Assembly: GCF_000764305.2 (NCBI RefSeq)
Contig: NW_025943861.1
Span: 88,839-152,838 of the forward strand
DNA from: Hyalella azteca
Taxonomy: Eukaryota; Arthropoda; Malacostraca; Amphipoda; Hyalellidae
Length of the DNA stretch: 64,000 nt
Direction of reading: 5' to 3'
Position numbers and translations under genes: made by a program. Below, piece after piece: positions 1-12,370 of this stretch. The stretch's first letter is position 1; each line of letters opens with the position of its first letter. The notes beneath the pieces are model-generated. The model had not been told where the DNA came from and ran no database searches. It worked only from the letters and a program-made list of their open reading frames with translations.

Positions 1-838
1 GCAATAGGTAACATAAGACTACACCGAGATAACAATTCTCCACTCTAGAGCCTAAAATATACGAGTTCTTCGTTAATATTAAAAGTCGTTAATATTAAAA
101 TCTATGAACTGTGAGCAACAGAATCGAGCGAAATTAGCAAACAATTCAATATGATATCTTTAAACGTAATTTTGGACATAGCCTTGGACCGACAACCTAG
201 CACCGCGTTTATACTGTCATGTCACAATAAAAAGATTGAGAATGCAATGGCTCCTAACATTGAGGAATATGTATATATTCTCATAACATTGAGGGAAATG
301 CGTGCACATAATATAGAGGAATATGCATGGACATAACCAGACGGCACTCGCGGAAAGCAGAGACTGCATGACCGATGGTGCAGTACAGCAGGCACTGTGC
401 CAGCTGGCATCAGAGTAACAACAATGTATACATTCACGTTGTTTTCGGGGCAAACATGTAGGCACGTCGTTCCTGTGCACGTAACACTGCTCGATGTACA
501 GGCATCGTGAGGGCGGTGAGCAGTCTATTTGGCTATCTGTCACGCACATCTTCAATGAAGACGGAAAGATTTTTTTCTATTCGAGCACAGTTCTTAAATT
601 AATTATTTTATTTGACTATCAAATTCACATTGCTCATATTAGCCATTCTCTAAATATAGCACTGAATAGGTATTGATTGTTAATTGTGGCTCATATTGAA
701 AGGGTCTTCAGCACCATATAAGTATGCATAACTAATACTGACTGTAATAATCACCCTCTCGCTTGCTGTTGTTACACTGTAAGAGTCTCGAGCACATCTA
801 AGTAAACTATAATGTGAACACCAACAATAATTACTCAC
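1..838. other. jub intron, nothing recognised
   Basis: AT-rich sequence downstream of the jub exon at 839-929 on the minus strand. A fragment near 746-770 resembles the end of that exon (GTAATAATCACCCTC), suggesting a small local duplication. No exon could be supported. Confidence 0.5.
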
Positions 839-929
839 CGTAATAATCACCCTCCTGCTCGCGCTTCTCCATCTCTGCTTCTATTTGTTGTGTGAGAGCT
901 TCAAGCTTCCGCTCTGCTTCGCTCATCCC
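839..929 (-). CDS. jub: jub exon 2: conserved segment leading into LIM domain 1
   Basis: The acceptor is TTTACAG| and the donor is G|GTGAGT. The exon is 91 nt, phase 0 in and phase 1 out, and reads GMSEAERKLEALTQQIEAEM followed by EKREQEGDYYG. This matches the family signature seen in Ajuba/LIMD1/WTIP and LPP proteins (GPTEAE-K-E-LT-Q-E-EME...YFG), an amphipathic charged helix directly ahead of the first LIM zinc finger. Its entry phase matches the exit phase of the exon at 14628-17024, so the two can be spliced directly across a 13.7 kb intron. The LIM-domain exons must lie beyond the left edge, so the gene is cut by the window. Confidence 0.8.
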
Positions 930-2189
930 CTGTAAACAAAACGATGCACGATCAGGTCTAGGATTCAAGTTAACTCTTCATTAAAAGCATTCTTCAACAT
1001 ACAGCATGCCTAATTCCTTTCATTTAGATACATCTGCAAACAATCCACATAACAAAAAATGTTACCGACTTGCGGGTTTGGTTAAAACACTTTCGAGTCT
1101 TGAAAATAGAAGCCACCAAGAAATTTAAATACATCAAAGATTAAACGCAGGGTGGATCAAAATTCCGTTGATATTAATTTCGAGCAAGACCGTAATTTGC
1201 TTTAGCGCGGTCATGTAGTAAGCATGAACCCCAACAATCATGGCTCTTTTTAATAACCTAGACCAAACATTAACATTATAATTGTGTTCCAAACTCAGCT
1301 CATGTGGGAAGTATCTTGTCTCAAATGTCCGTATAGTTCCTTCTCTTCTACCACGTATTCACATTTTTTGTAACTGAACCAAATTTTCGGAACAACAATA
1401 AAACCTGACTTAGAGACCGCGTGCAAGGCTGCTAGCGTGGAGCGCTCGATCGCTGCGGTACAGCCATGGTTAAACTAGACAACTAGTATAAGGTTGACCG
1501 ATCAGAAGCCTATTTTTGCGATGTAGTTCGTTGTCCGCCTGTGACGTCACTGATCTCAGTGACGTCACGGGCATTAACCAATCACCGAAATGCGATCACA
1601 CCAGTCAACCAATCCGTCATGGGCATGACGGGTTTGTTTACGTTTCTCGATCTCAGTAACGTAACAAGAAAGCTGAACTGAAAAACGGAACTTCTCGTGG
1701 GTCAACCTTATATAGTTCAATCATGGGTACAGCAATGGAGCCAAAATCACGGAGGCCAGCAAGCAGCACTAGACATAACCAAGCAATTGCTTCAAGCACG
1801 AGAAGGTGCTTGAGGCACACAAGGACTTTGTTCATTGGGAATACTGAAGACGTTGGAAGTAATGGAGGCGCATGATTCAGTTTCGTAGCATAACAAAGGC
1901 CACTCAATTTTCAGAACCTGAATTCAATCAGATGGATAATGCCATCAGCACAAGAAAAATATAATAAAATAGAACAAATATACACTCACTAAATGCTGAA
2001 CAAATCAGCGCAAATAGATATTGAGAATTGCAACGTTATACTTGAAACAAACTAAGCTAAGCGAATTAAACTAAAATGTCAGCCTATTTCAGGTTCAGGA
2101 TACGCGCGGCAAATTTATTAGGTTCGAGTTAAATGTTGAAGATGGTTCTAATCACAACTCATTTAGTTGTTGGTAAAGAGAAGTTATGC

Positions 2190-2425
2190 GAGTTATACGA
2201 GAGGAAGAGAGCAGAGGTATGCGCGGGGAAGAGAGGGGAGGTATGCGAGGGGAAGAGAGGGGAGGTATGCGCGGGGAGGAGAGGGGAGGTATGCAAGAGG
2301 AAGAGAGGGGAGGTATGCGCGGGGAGTAGAGGGGAGGTATGCGCGGTAAGAGAGGGGAGGTATGCGCGGGGAAGAGAGGGGAGGTATGCGAGGGGAGTAG
2401 AGGGGAGGTATGCGAGAGGGGAGTA
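2190..2425. repeat. Purine-rich minisatellite, about 24-bp unit
   Basis: Tandem units of the form GGGAAGAGAGGGGAGGTATG plus GCGC or variants, about ten imperfect copies. One strand is almost pure purine. The unit length is divisible by three, which creates long spurious reading frames such as RYARGREG repeats. Confidence 0.9.
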
Positions 2426-2994
2426 TAGGGGGGCGGCGTCCAGGCGAATGAATGGGAGTGTGTGGGGCGCCATGCACGACGCAACGAGCCAACGCTGCGC
2501 TGGAATGCAGCCCCCCTCTGGCCCTGAGGGGTTAGGGGGGGGCGGCGTGCAGGGGGGCAGGGGGAGAGCCGCGGTAACCACACGCCAACAACGTACACAC
2601 AAATGATGACGTAGGGCCATTACGAGCGTCATTAGAAATTATAATTAATGCCACGAATGTTTCGAAAACACCGAGAATGTTGACTATAATGCGAGACAAC
2701 GTAAATCATCGTGGCTTCTGTGGTCGCGCCGATCGACAATTGGCAAGGCAGGAATTCTTGTGAGCACACTCCATAAAATAGAAGGAAGACATAAGAATTG
2801 AGAATAGGATATCGATTCTATACTAACTGTGAATAATTGAAAATCGAATCAATGATGAAAAACTAAAGTGTTACAAGAAATGAATGAAACGACGACAGCA
2901 GAAGGGGAAACTGAATTAATAAATAATCGAGCGGGAGGATATTTTCAACGCAAATGAAACGTATAATAGTAATCGAACTATCTGAGCGAAACAA

Positions 2995-3190
2995 TTAATT
3001 TACATTTAGTTTGACAAGAGTTAGTTAGTTTAGCTTAATAATAAGTAAAGTATTTAGACTTGATACTAGCAACAACAGTCTAGCAATGATACTAGCAATG
3101 ATACTAGCAACAGATCATTAACATTTAGTTTGATAATAGTTAGTTAGTTTAGTTTAACAAGAAGTAAGGTATTTAGACTTGATAGTAGTA
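2995..3190. repeat. Imperfect tandem duplication
   Basis: The segment around ACATTTAGTTTGA...AGTTAGTTAGTTTAG...GTATTTAGACTTGAT occurs at about 3001-3066 and again at about 3121-3185 with a few substitutions. Confidence 0.75.
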
Positions 3191-3345
3191 AAGAGAATGC
3201 GAGGGCAATGACCACACCGCCTCCCGCCCTCACCGGAGATACAACGGAACGTGGATGCTGCACTGCAGCGGTGCAGCTCACATGCTTACAGCGTCTTACT
3301 CGACCTAAGTATTAAAATCAATTGTTTGCTTGAATCGCAAGTTAA

Positions 3346-3595
3346 CCAGCAATTTAAAAGCAAAGAAAATACCACAAAAATTCACCATATCTTTATAAGA
3401 GAAAACGTTTCGGAGTCCAGCTCCATCGTCAGTTCAAAACACAAAATTCTATTCAGAAAAAGTTCAGTCCTAGAAACACAAATAAATTTGAACTATTTGT
3501 GTTATGAACTGACGATGGAGCTGGACTCCGAAACGTTTTCTCTTATAAAGATATGGTGAATTTTTGTGGTATTTTCTTTGCTTTTAAATTCCTGG
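3346..3595. mobile_element. Foldback / inverted-repeat element, 90-bp arms
   Basis: The arm at 3346-3435 (CCAGCAATTTAAAAGCAAAG ... GACGATGGAGCT complement) is a near-perfect inverted copy of 3506-3595, around a 70-bp loop. I saw about one mismatch near the outer tip. Such long hairpins are typical of foldback elements or MITEs. A diverged relative of the arm (ATATGTTGAATTTTTGTGG) appears near 38215-38262. No transposase gene lies inside. Confidence 0.85.
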
Positions 3596-4134
3596 CTCAC
3601 TCGACCTCTTACAGCTGCACAACGTCTTGCGCAACACTCATATCTTTAACTCACTCACAAACTCATCACTCATTCACTAGTGGAGGTCAGGTTCAGGTGG
3701 TCAACAAGTCTGTTAGTGCAGGTGGTGCAGCAGCAGCGAGGAAGCTACGACTCTGCTAACTTCACTAGCGGTGTCTGCTGCATGCATCGCTTGTCAAGTT
3801 ATCAAATAATAATACGACCGTGATTTGATTACAATCAAACGTCTAATTTTTTTTATTTGCATCAATATCATCAACATATCAATGCTTGGCAAATAGTGTA
3901 ATTGAGTATCCGTAAAAAATTCTAGAATTGAGACAAACCTTTGAGTAAAAATTCATCGTTTCTACGACCCGTATATGAAAAAAAAACTCCAAGCGAGAAA
4001 AGCAGCTGAAAACTTTTTAAATAGAGAGCAGAGAAGCGAAGGCCTCGCACGCCGGCACTCCCACAACACCCAATATGGCAGCTATTCTGCTCTCGCTTTA
4101 AAAAATCCCTAGCGTCGAGCGCTAGCCAACTGCC

Positions 4135-4312
4135 TTCCTTTGATGTCTTCAGAGCTGACTACGCAATTACATGTCCAGGGTCCATCGAGCGGCCAGAGTT
4201 GGCCAAGCATGCAACACGCAATATTCCTTTGATGCCTTCAGAGCTGATCACGCAATTACACGTCCAGGGTCCATCAAGCGGCCAGAGTTTGCTAAGCATG
4301 CAATATGCAACT
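4135..4312. repeat. Direct tandem duplication, about 94-bp unit
   Basis: Two adjacent copies start TTCCTTTGATG and contain CAGAGCTGA, TCCAGGGTCCATC and GCGGCCAGAGTT, differing at scattered positions. It lies inside the jub intron. Confidence 0.85.
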
Positions 4313-5213
4313 TTTTTAGTTATGATCTTAAAACACATCTAACATTTCACATGCCTGCGCCAGAAAAAATCTCAATACTCGGTGTTTACAAGTTAGTATA
4401 TAGTTTTAGTGGAAATTTAAATTCATGTGCCCAAAGTTCGCGATTACGAAGCCGCAGATATAAGGCCCTAAAGAAAATACATTATAATAGGTCCGGGAAA
4501 GAGCAAACTATTCTGACATAGAAGAAACCAACGACTCACCTTGGAGTATGAGTGTCTGAACGCCATGACAGTTCGAACCTTGATGCGCACAGTTTGATGG
4601 TTACAAGCTAACTAAACGTTCAGCTTGATAACAGTTCACGTAAATGATATGTCCTTTACATCAGAATCATACAGCAAAAGTAGGACACACTGCACTCAAA
4701 ATAATTCATGAATTTATGAGAGGTTTCTTTGTTTTCTTTGCATCCAAAACTATCCGTTGTTTTCAGTGAGCGGTCAACAAAATTTTCACGATTCGCAACT
4801 GAAAGTTTAAAATGAGAAAGCAGGATATGAATAATATAGTCCATTGAGTTAGTTAATTTAGTTGCCACATGTTTACTAGCGCTTCAGCTATTTAGCTACC
4901 TCGAACCGGAAGTCAAGATGAACATAACCAATAAGATGGTATAAGGTTTCAATTATTGAAAGTTTCTCAAATCAAAAATAGTTCATCACCCGCAAGGGGT
5001 GGAAGGTCTCAATTGCCCAGCCCGCTGAAGTTGGCTCGAAAGAAGCAGCGTTAGCATCTCAACGAGACTAGTGACATGTAGAGACAGGTGACAAGGAGGG
5101 AAAAGTGACAAGGAGGGACAGGTGAAAAGCAACAGCAACGAAGACACTCGAACAAGAGGTCGCTTACGCGGGACGTCGGCCGCCCGCACGAGAGAGACAG
5201 CTAGAGAAGGGAA

Positions 5214-5277
5214 ATGTAAGGAATCCTACCTACATAATAACTTAATGTAAGGAATCCTACCTACATAATAACTTGAT
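5214..5277. repeat. Two-copy tandem repeat
   Basis: AATGTAAGGAATCCTACCTA followed by CATAATAACTT is repeated twice head to tail. Confidence 0.85.
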
Positions 5278-8200
5278 ACCACAACTGAGACCTGCAGTCA
5301 AACACCGTGGGCGCTCAGGAACAATCCCCCTATAGGAGAGCGAAATCCCATAGGACTTCTGACGATATATTCCATTGATTATAAACGCTTGCCGTTGACA
5401 AGTGAAACAACAGGCAGGCACAATTTATATTCGTCTTGCAAAGTTACAATAGCAACTCTGAGAATATTAACAACGATGTATAGATACGGGTAAGCATTTG
5501 CATCAATAAAATCTATTTACAGAGATTTCAATGCACGCCAGATAGCGATGCGAACAGTGCTAAACGAAAACCACGAAGTAGTAAAAACTGCAAAACTCAA
5601 TAAGCAAAAGTCGTGAAAATTGAATATAAATCAAGCAAGCGAGTTCGAAATTCAATATATAATGTAAGAACAAGCTTACAAGTTATAATATGATTTTCAT
5701 ACATCGAAAATAAAATAAAAAATTCTCTCAAACAGTGATATGTTAGCATGTCAGAAACATCATTGATGCACTAGATTTCTGTTACACATCACGGAATATC
5801 CTCCGCTAAACTTCCAATTAATGTGGCAGGTGAACGCATTTTTCGGCACACTTCCGTCCAGCAAGACTGCCACACAAGGAAATCTGATTACGTATTCATC
5901 ACAGAGCCCATGATAATGTTTATTGCTCTTAAAATAGTACCGCACAAATATGCAGCAAGTACAGATCAGAGAATATTAAGCAAAATTTTGAATATCAAAA
6001 GCTTAAGTTCTTGAAGTAGTGATATTTAACAGATAACATTTACAAGTAATTTTCAGGATTAGGCAAGTTTCTTGCCGCTAAAGCCACTAGCGCTCTCGGA
6101 CAAAAAAAAAGCTCTTGCGCCGTTCAGCAGATGCGCACTGGTTGGACCAGACCGACGCATTCCACAAGCCACCATAGCACGGCATGGACTGCCTAACTAA
6201 CGTGTGTCGTGTCCATTGAGAGGCAGCGCGCCGACCAGCCACACTGCGTATCCGTGCTACGCTAGCATAACTCCAGTCTAACTTGGTCATAAGCCATGCC
6301 GCCATCTAGCGGTGAGAATTGTATTCATTTGAATTCAAGTCCAAAACGAACAGGAGTGTTGGTTTGAGTTCATTGTGCAAATGAACACAAATTAAGCTTC
6401 ATTAAAAATTTTCAGAATTCGTCGACAACCGTAACACAGTAGAAGTGGCATGCAAGTACTAAATGGAAACATTTGTGTCTCTACAGAAAATATAATAAGA
6501 AAATGTTTACAGCAGTAATTCGTATTTACAAATAGATGCATTGGAGAAGTAACTCAACACTGTACTTAAATAACGTCAAGACTCATAAAAAGCGAATTTT
6601 TTACTGCAAGTGGATATAGTTACAGGGATCGCCGTGCGATGACACCAGATGGCGCCTTGGACAGACGTCTCTAACGCGCCAAGTTAGAGATGCCCAATAA
6701 CATCGCAACTTTTTGATAACATGCACGGAGCCAAGACACCAGCACTCATCATCACCCACACGAGGTATTTAAGAGCAAAATTTGCGAGACTCACAAGGAA
6801 TGTGGGAGCTGTCGAGAAATGATAGAGGGCTTGCCATTGCGGGGCTCGTAGCTTAAATGATTACCACAAGAAATTGCGAGCATTTGCGCAGCAAGTAACG
6901 GACGACAAGCAGAAGCTCGCACACAATTAATTATCGCAGCTAATGCAGTGAAGGTTTTACGAGCGATGCTCGGCGAACAGAAGCCGCGTTTGAGGTGTGC
7001 TTTGCTTTGATAGAAATTAGAAGATGACCATGGCTACCCGGCACATATGAGACAGTGGATAATGCAATGAAACCTTGGCGCTCTACTGAGGTTTGTTGTT
7101 AAGTTTTACTCGCAAATGCTAGTTAGTTCTGTATTGAATTTGAACAGTGTTATTATTATGTCTGTAGTGATTAGAATAAGTAGATAAAATGCATGACTTG
7201 CAGTTTTACTTAATAAGCGCACAATGGAATACTGCGGCGAGCAAAATCTCGTGATGCGATGAAATAGATACTATAGGAATGTTGAGCTTTGAGAAAGTTG
7301 ACCATTTCATCCCTCCCTTGATCCACACAGAGGACGGAAGGACGACTAGTAAGTGGGTTCTAAAAGGCTTGTGGCTGAGAAACGCAGTGCGTCGTAAAGA
7401 AGAGAAAGAGTCTTGAGAAACGTTATAACCATCGATGAGTTTGAACATAAACGTCAAACAGCTGAGCAACAGGGATTCGTTCAAGAGCTCCATGTTTCGA
7501 GGTCACTTGCATAGTTATCACCAACACGAAATAAAAAAAATGATTTAGTAGGTTAAAGTGTTACCTAAAGGAAAAATATTTTTCAATTAATTAATGAGAA
7601 TATCAAAGTAACTCATCAGACAAGCACAGAACTACGAATTAAAAGCGTAACAGCAAGTCGTCCATTAAGTATATATGGCCTGAAGGCCTTTCTTGGAACA
7701 CAATTGAAGCAGCTGCGAGAAATTGAAACGAAGCGATGTAGTTTTCTACGGATTGAACAGTGGCGGTCGTAAGGCATTTCCGATAGCTACCCATTACTGA
7801 TAGAGCACTTCTGTCTAAGCCATTAGGGCGCTCTTTACTGCTCTTTTTCTGGGCTGATGATACAAGAACTTGCATACCGTCTGTGTTTATTGACAGTCTA
7901 GAGCAGAAAAAGCAACTACTATACTGTGGACATCATCCATGTCCAGATCTTCATAATCAGAATCAAAGTTTGCTGCACTCATTTTACAGCGATGAAGCTT
8001 CTCTTTTCTAGAATACATATTAAGTAGAATTCCATCAAATAAACACATATTCTCTTCATGGTTATAATCAGTTCGGTACTAAACTTTGATATTAACTGTA
8101 TTAAAAAAAAACGAGATTTTTCGTCAGACTTAGGCTTCCATCGTAGCGCCTAATATTGAATAAATAAATAATACTATTGTAATAAAAAAATGAATTGGAA

Positions 8201-9612
8201 TGAAATTAATAGAATAAAAAAATGAACATTGAAGGAACATTTTAGTCCCGCAATTAATAGTTATAGAGAAGAAGTGTACAGCATGAGGCTCATTAACATA
8301 ATCGCACGGCTTGCGTTGACATGCAACAAATTGAAGAAGTGAAACAGCGTCCTAGCACATAAACATGTGTTCAAATAATTCAATCTTCCAACACCTACGA
8401 AGAATTTAGTACGACTTATTGAAAAAACTAACAAGAAGTTAATAAATAAAACTAATTCTCTGGTCTTTAACAAAACTTGTTTAAATAATTGTGTACACAA
8501 CTTTATTTCCATAAATATCACATTATATCCATGCAGTGCTTATGATTCGTGTATATATTGAAGTCCAATTGTAATAAAAGGAAGCTTAGAGGTCTTACAA
8601 ATTTACAGCCGAGTATCAAAAAACACCCGAAAACTTCTCGCATTGTCGACCAAGGAGCAAAATGCTGGTCATTTTATTACCAGTATTGGGGTGCCATGCC
8701 GGTGATCACTACTAGGAACACTAGTCCATAAACAATACCTCCCGGTCAAGTTACTCCACTATCAGATATGATGGCACGTCACTAAAACTAACAGCCAGTC
8801 ATTTGCAAATTTTAAAGGATCTTATACAATGGCTGACTTCAATCTCATGAGGATGAAAATTACAGACTATACGACTGTAGTGAATAGAAAAAAATGCCCA
8901 GGAGCTCTGTGTTTCAGTAGGTTATGTTCACCACCCAAAGGGAAGATTTTTTCGGGGAATGTGAATCAGGAAAACACACCGTCGGTAAAACACTTCATTT
9001 AAATAACGGATAGCAAATTTTGCCAATTGCAGGTGACAGCGAATCTTCCGCACTTCCGGCAGCAATAGAAAACATTCGCCCAATAATTCTTGCATTTGAG
9101 TTCAAAAACGATTTTTGATACAAAAAATCGTCGGAATATTCCCCAATAAAGGCTTCTAGAGAATAGAACCTAATCGTCCATTAGAGGTATAATTTTATGA
9201 ACTGGAAACACAGGCAATTACTACCTAAATGTCCTTTTGATACAAGGAAATGCCGACTGTCATCATCTGAAGTCCTACATCAAAGGAACAGGAAAAATAC
9301 GACATTAAAACATAAAAAGCTATGACCTATTGAGATCCACTGAATACTGGAATCTATGGCCTGAGCACAGCGGTCGGTCACACAAAGTGAAGTGTTACAT
9401 TGAGAGTGAGGCGCGAGAGAGCTCGAGCTTCGTGGACGCCACAAGCTTAAAACTTTCTTTGTGCTCCATGGCATTCCTGGCATTCCAGCGCAGCTATGAT
9501 ACGAGCAGGCACTCCCTCCCTCTACCGCCGTGCATAATGCTGCCACCTCACACCGCGCTGCACCATGCCTTTTACAAACATTTCAAAACATCAAACAGTT
9601 ATGCCTATATCA

Positions 9613-9966
9613 ACTAACAGATATGTCGATAACAACAAACAGATGTCTACGTCAACTGAGTTATGCCTATAACAATGAACAGTTATGTCTATAACAACGA
9701 ACAGTTATGCCTATAACAACGAAATGTTATACTTATAAACCCGAACAGTTATGCCTATAACAACGAACAGTTATGCCTATAACAACGAAAAGTTATGCCT
9801 ATAAGAACGAACAGTTATGCCTAGAACAACGAAGAGTCATGCCTATAACAACGAACAGTTATGCCTATAACAACGAACAGTTATGCCTATAACAATGAAC
9901 AGTTATGTCTGTAACAAAAAATAGCCTATATCAACGAGCAGTTATGCCTATAACAAGGAACAGTTA
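9613..9966. repeat. 22-bp minisatellite
   Basis: About fifteen copies of GAACAGTTATGCCTATAACA plus AC, with substitutions. It lies inside the jub intron. Confidence 0.9.
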
Positions 9967-10312
9967 TGACATTGATCTTCATTCTATCAAACGAATAATT
10001 AACATGTTATCAGTAAATTGTCAATAATCAATCATATTTATCCATAAGCCAAATACGTAGAGATCAGTGGATCAGCTAAGCAGTACAACAAACGTGTACA
10101 TCACTAGATGTGCACAAAGAAAAATTTATCTGCACGAGTCGAACTCATTTACAATGAAGATGGTGGGAAGACAGTTTTTCGAGAGGTTAATTGTAATAAT
10201 TAATATTAGCGAACGAAGGCATTTCTAATGTACAAGCAAAATGTATCTCCACATCTTACGTCCGCTGATTGAAAAAAATATAACTCAGTACTCACTGCAG
10301 TGAGTGACAGCG

Positions 10313-10422
10313 AGCGCATTTTCTCGTCGCCGAAAACTTGAGGTCACGGACGGACGGACAGACATACAGACGGACATGGCGAGCACAATAGTGCATTTTT
10401 TCCATAAATGAGAAAATGCGCT
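10313..10422. mobile_element. MITE-like element with 13-bp terminal inverted repeats
   Basis: It begins AGCGCATTTTCTC and ends with the exact complement GAGAAAATGCGCT. The interior has a run of GACGGAC-type units. A truncated copy in the opposite orientation lies at about 40075-40175. It is too short to code for anything. Confidence 0.8.
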
Positions 10423-11169
10423 AAAAATGAACCTTTCGAGAAAAAACGAGTATTCAGAGCAAGCAGCATAAGGAATGAGGGCTGTCAGAAGAGGTAGTCA
10501 GCTGATTTTTTAACCGTACAGAAAATGAGTGCTGACGAGACATGCATTAAATGCTTCCTGAATCGTCAAGTAAAAGCTAATTGCTATCCGAATCATGCCG
10601 AAGTGCAAACGCGATCATAAGATCGACGTCACTTCATTATCAGCCTAATAAAGCAGCGCTAGGTCGAATTATGGGCCGGCTGGTATAGCTAATTTCTGAT
10701 ATCAGAATATAATAACATTCATATACAGTATCGAAACTAAATTGAATGGTGAAAGGTATTACCTTCAAGCGAGGAAGTAATAAAAATATGAGAACAAAAC
10801 CCACTTGCGACCACGAGTGACCAGTTCCAGAGCAGCAAATCATAAACGGAGGAGATAATGAAGGTCGACTTCTAGCAGCGATCAAGAAGAATCATGCCAT
10901 TGTAAACTTCAACTTCCGACAACTAATAGCTTAAAAAACGGTAAGTTCAACACTGCCAAACAAATAAAATAAACGTTAGCACGCGACGATTTCCAACACT
11001 TTCTTGCAGCAGACAAATCAGTCGGAGGATATTTTTATGCTTTTCAACACTAAATCACGGACAAATTAAGCGACAAACAGCGAGCAGTCTCAGTACGTAA
11101 GGAACTGCCAAGAGGTAACATCCCCAGGGATTACAAGAACATTCAACAGCAACGACGGGCGAGTGTAGA

Positions 11170-11420
11170 GGCCGGTAGCAGTAACGGCAGGAAGCAAGGC
11201 AGCAGTATAGAGGCAAGAAACGATGCAGCATTAACTGCAGTAAGCGAGACAGCAGTAAAGATAACAAACGAGGCAGTAGCAGAGGCAGAGAGCAGGCAGC
11301 AGCAAAGGCAGTAAACGAAGCAGCAGCAAAGGCAGTAAACGAAGCGGCAGCAAAGGCAGTAAACGAAGCAGCAGCAGAGGCAGAAAACAGGCAGCAGCAA
11401 AGGCAGTAAGCGAGGCAGCA
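11170..11420. repeat. 24-bp minisatellite
   Basis: Tandem units of AACGAAGCAGCAGCAAAGGC plus AGTA with variants, strongest at about 11290-11400. The related GGCAGTAGC-type words spread further on both sides. Confidence 0.85.
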
Positions 11421-11619
11421 GTAAAGACAGATGTCCAGAGGCCCGGCAGTAGCGAACATAGACAGCTAAGGTGGTAGCTCACCACCTGCCTGCTACCTGA
11501 TGACTACCTAGGCCTAAAATAAAGAAAGAACGTCTGGAACGCACAGCTCGCATGAGAATACGCTACGAGCTGCGTATGCTAATGCGCTGCGAGCTGCGTA
11601 CGCTAATGTCACTGGAATG

Positions 11620-11705
11620 CGCCGCTCGTCCCTGGAATGCGCCGCTCGTCACGGGAATGCGCCGCTCGTCACGGGAATGCGCCGCCAGTCACGGGAATGC
11701 GGCAT
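11620..11705. repeat. 21-bp minisatellite
   Basis: Four to five copies of GGAATGCGCCGCTCGTCACG plus G. It is GC-rich in contrast to the surrounding sequence. Confidence 0.85.
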
Positions 11706-11939
11706 TGAGCGATCGCGCGGGCGGCAGTGGTCGCGGTCACTGCCGTGATGTAATGTCAGCCTGGGCGTCAGCTGTAAGCTTGTAATGAAAACTTCAACGT
11801 AACTCAGTCAACTGTCATCATCTCATATTTCTGATAAAACTTAAATGAGTCAACAGCAACGATCACATAATTTGAGAGCCTTTGTGAGGTGAGCGCGAGT
11901 AGAGAAGAGCGTGCGTGTAGAAGAGCGTGCGTGGAGGAG

Positions 11940-12370
11940 AGAGTGCGTGGATGTCAGCGCGTGGTGTGCGTGTAGCAGCGCGTGGTGTGCGTGTAGCAGC
12001 GCGTGGTGCGCGTGTAGTAGCGCGAGGTGTGCGTGTAGCAGCGCGTTTAGCAGCGCGAGGTGTGCGTGTAGCAGCGCGTGGTGCGCGTGTAGCAGCGCGT
12101 GATGCGCGTGTAGCAGCGCGTGGTGCTCATGTAGCAGCGCGTGGTGCTCATGTAGCAGCGCGTGTAGCCGCGCGTGGTGCTCATGTAGCAGCGTGTGTAG
12201 CCGCGCGTGGTGCTCATGTAGCAGCGCGTGTAGCAGCGCGTGGTGCGCGTGTAGCAGCGCGTGGTGCTCATGTAGCAGCGCGTGTAGCAGCGCGTGGATG
12301 CGCGTGTAGCAGCGCGTGGTGCGCGTGTAGCAGCGCGTGTAGCAGCGCGTGGTGCGCGTGTAGCAGCGCC
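11940..12370. repeat. GC-rich 18-bp minisatellite
   Basis: More than twenty copies of GTAGCAGCGCGTGGTGCG and shorter variants. The unit length is a multiple of three, which gives open frames of up to about 200 codons (VRVAARG-type repeats on plus, TRCYT or HALLHA on minus). I treat these as artefacts of the repeat. Confidence 0.9.

Noticed and set aside
2133..2632. Overlapping 148-157-codon frames on both strands
   Set aside because: Products of a 24-bp purine-rich repeat whose unit is a multiple of three, so all frames stay open.
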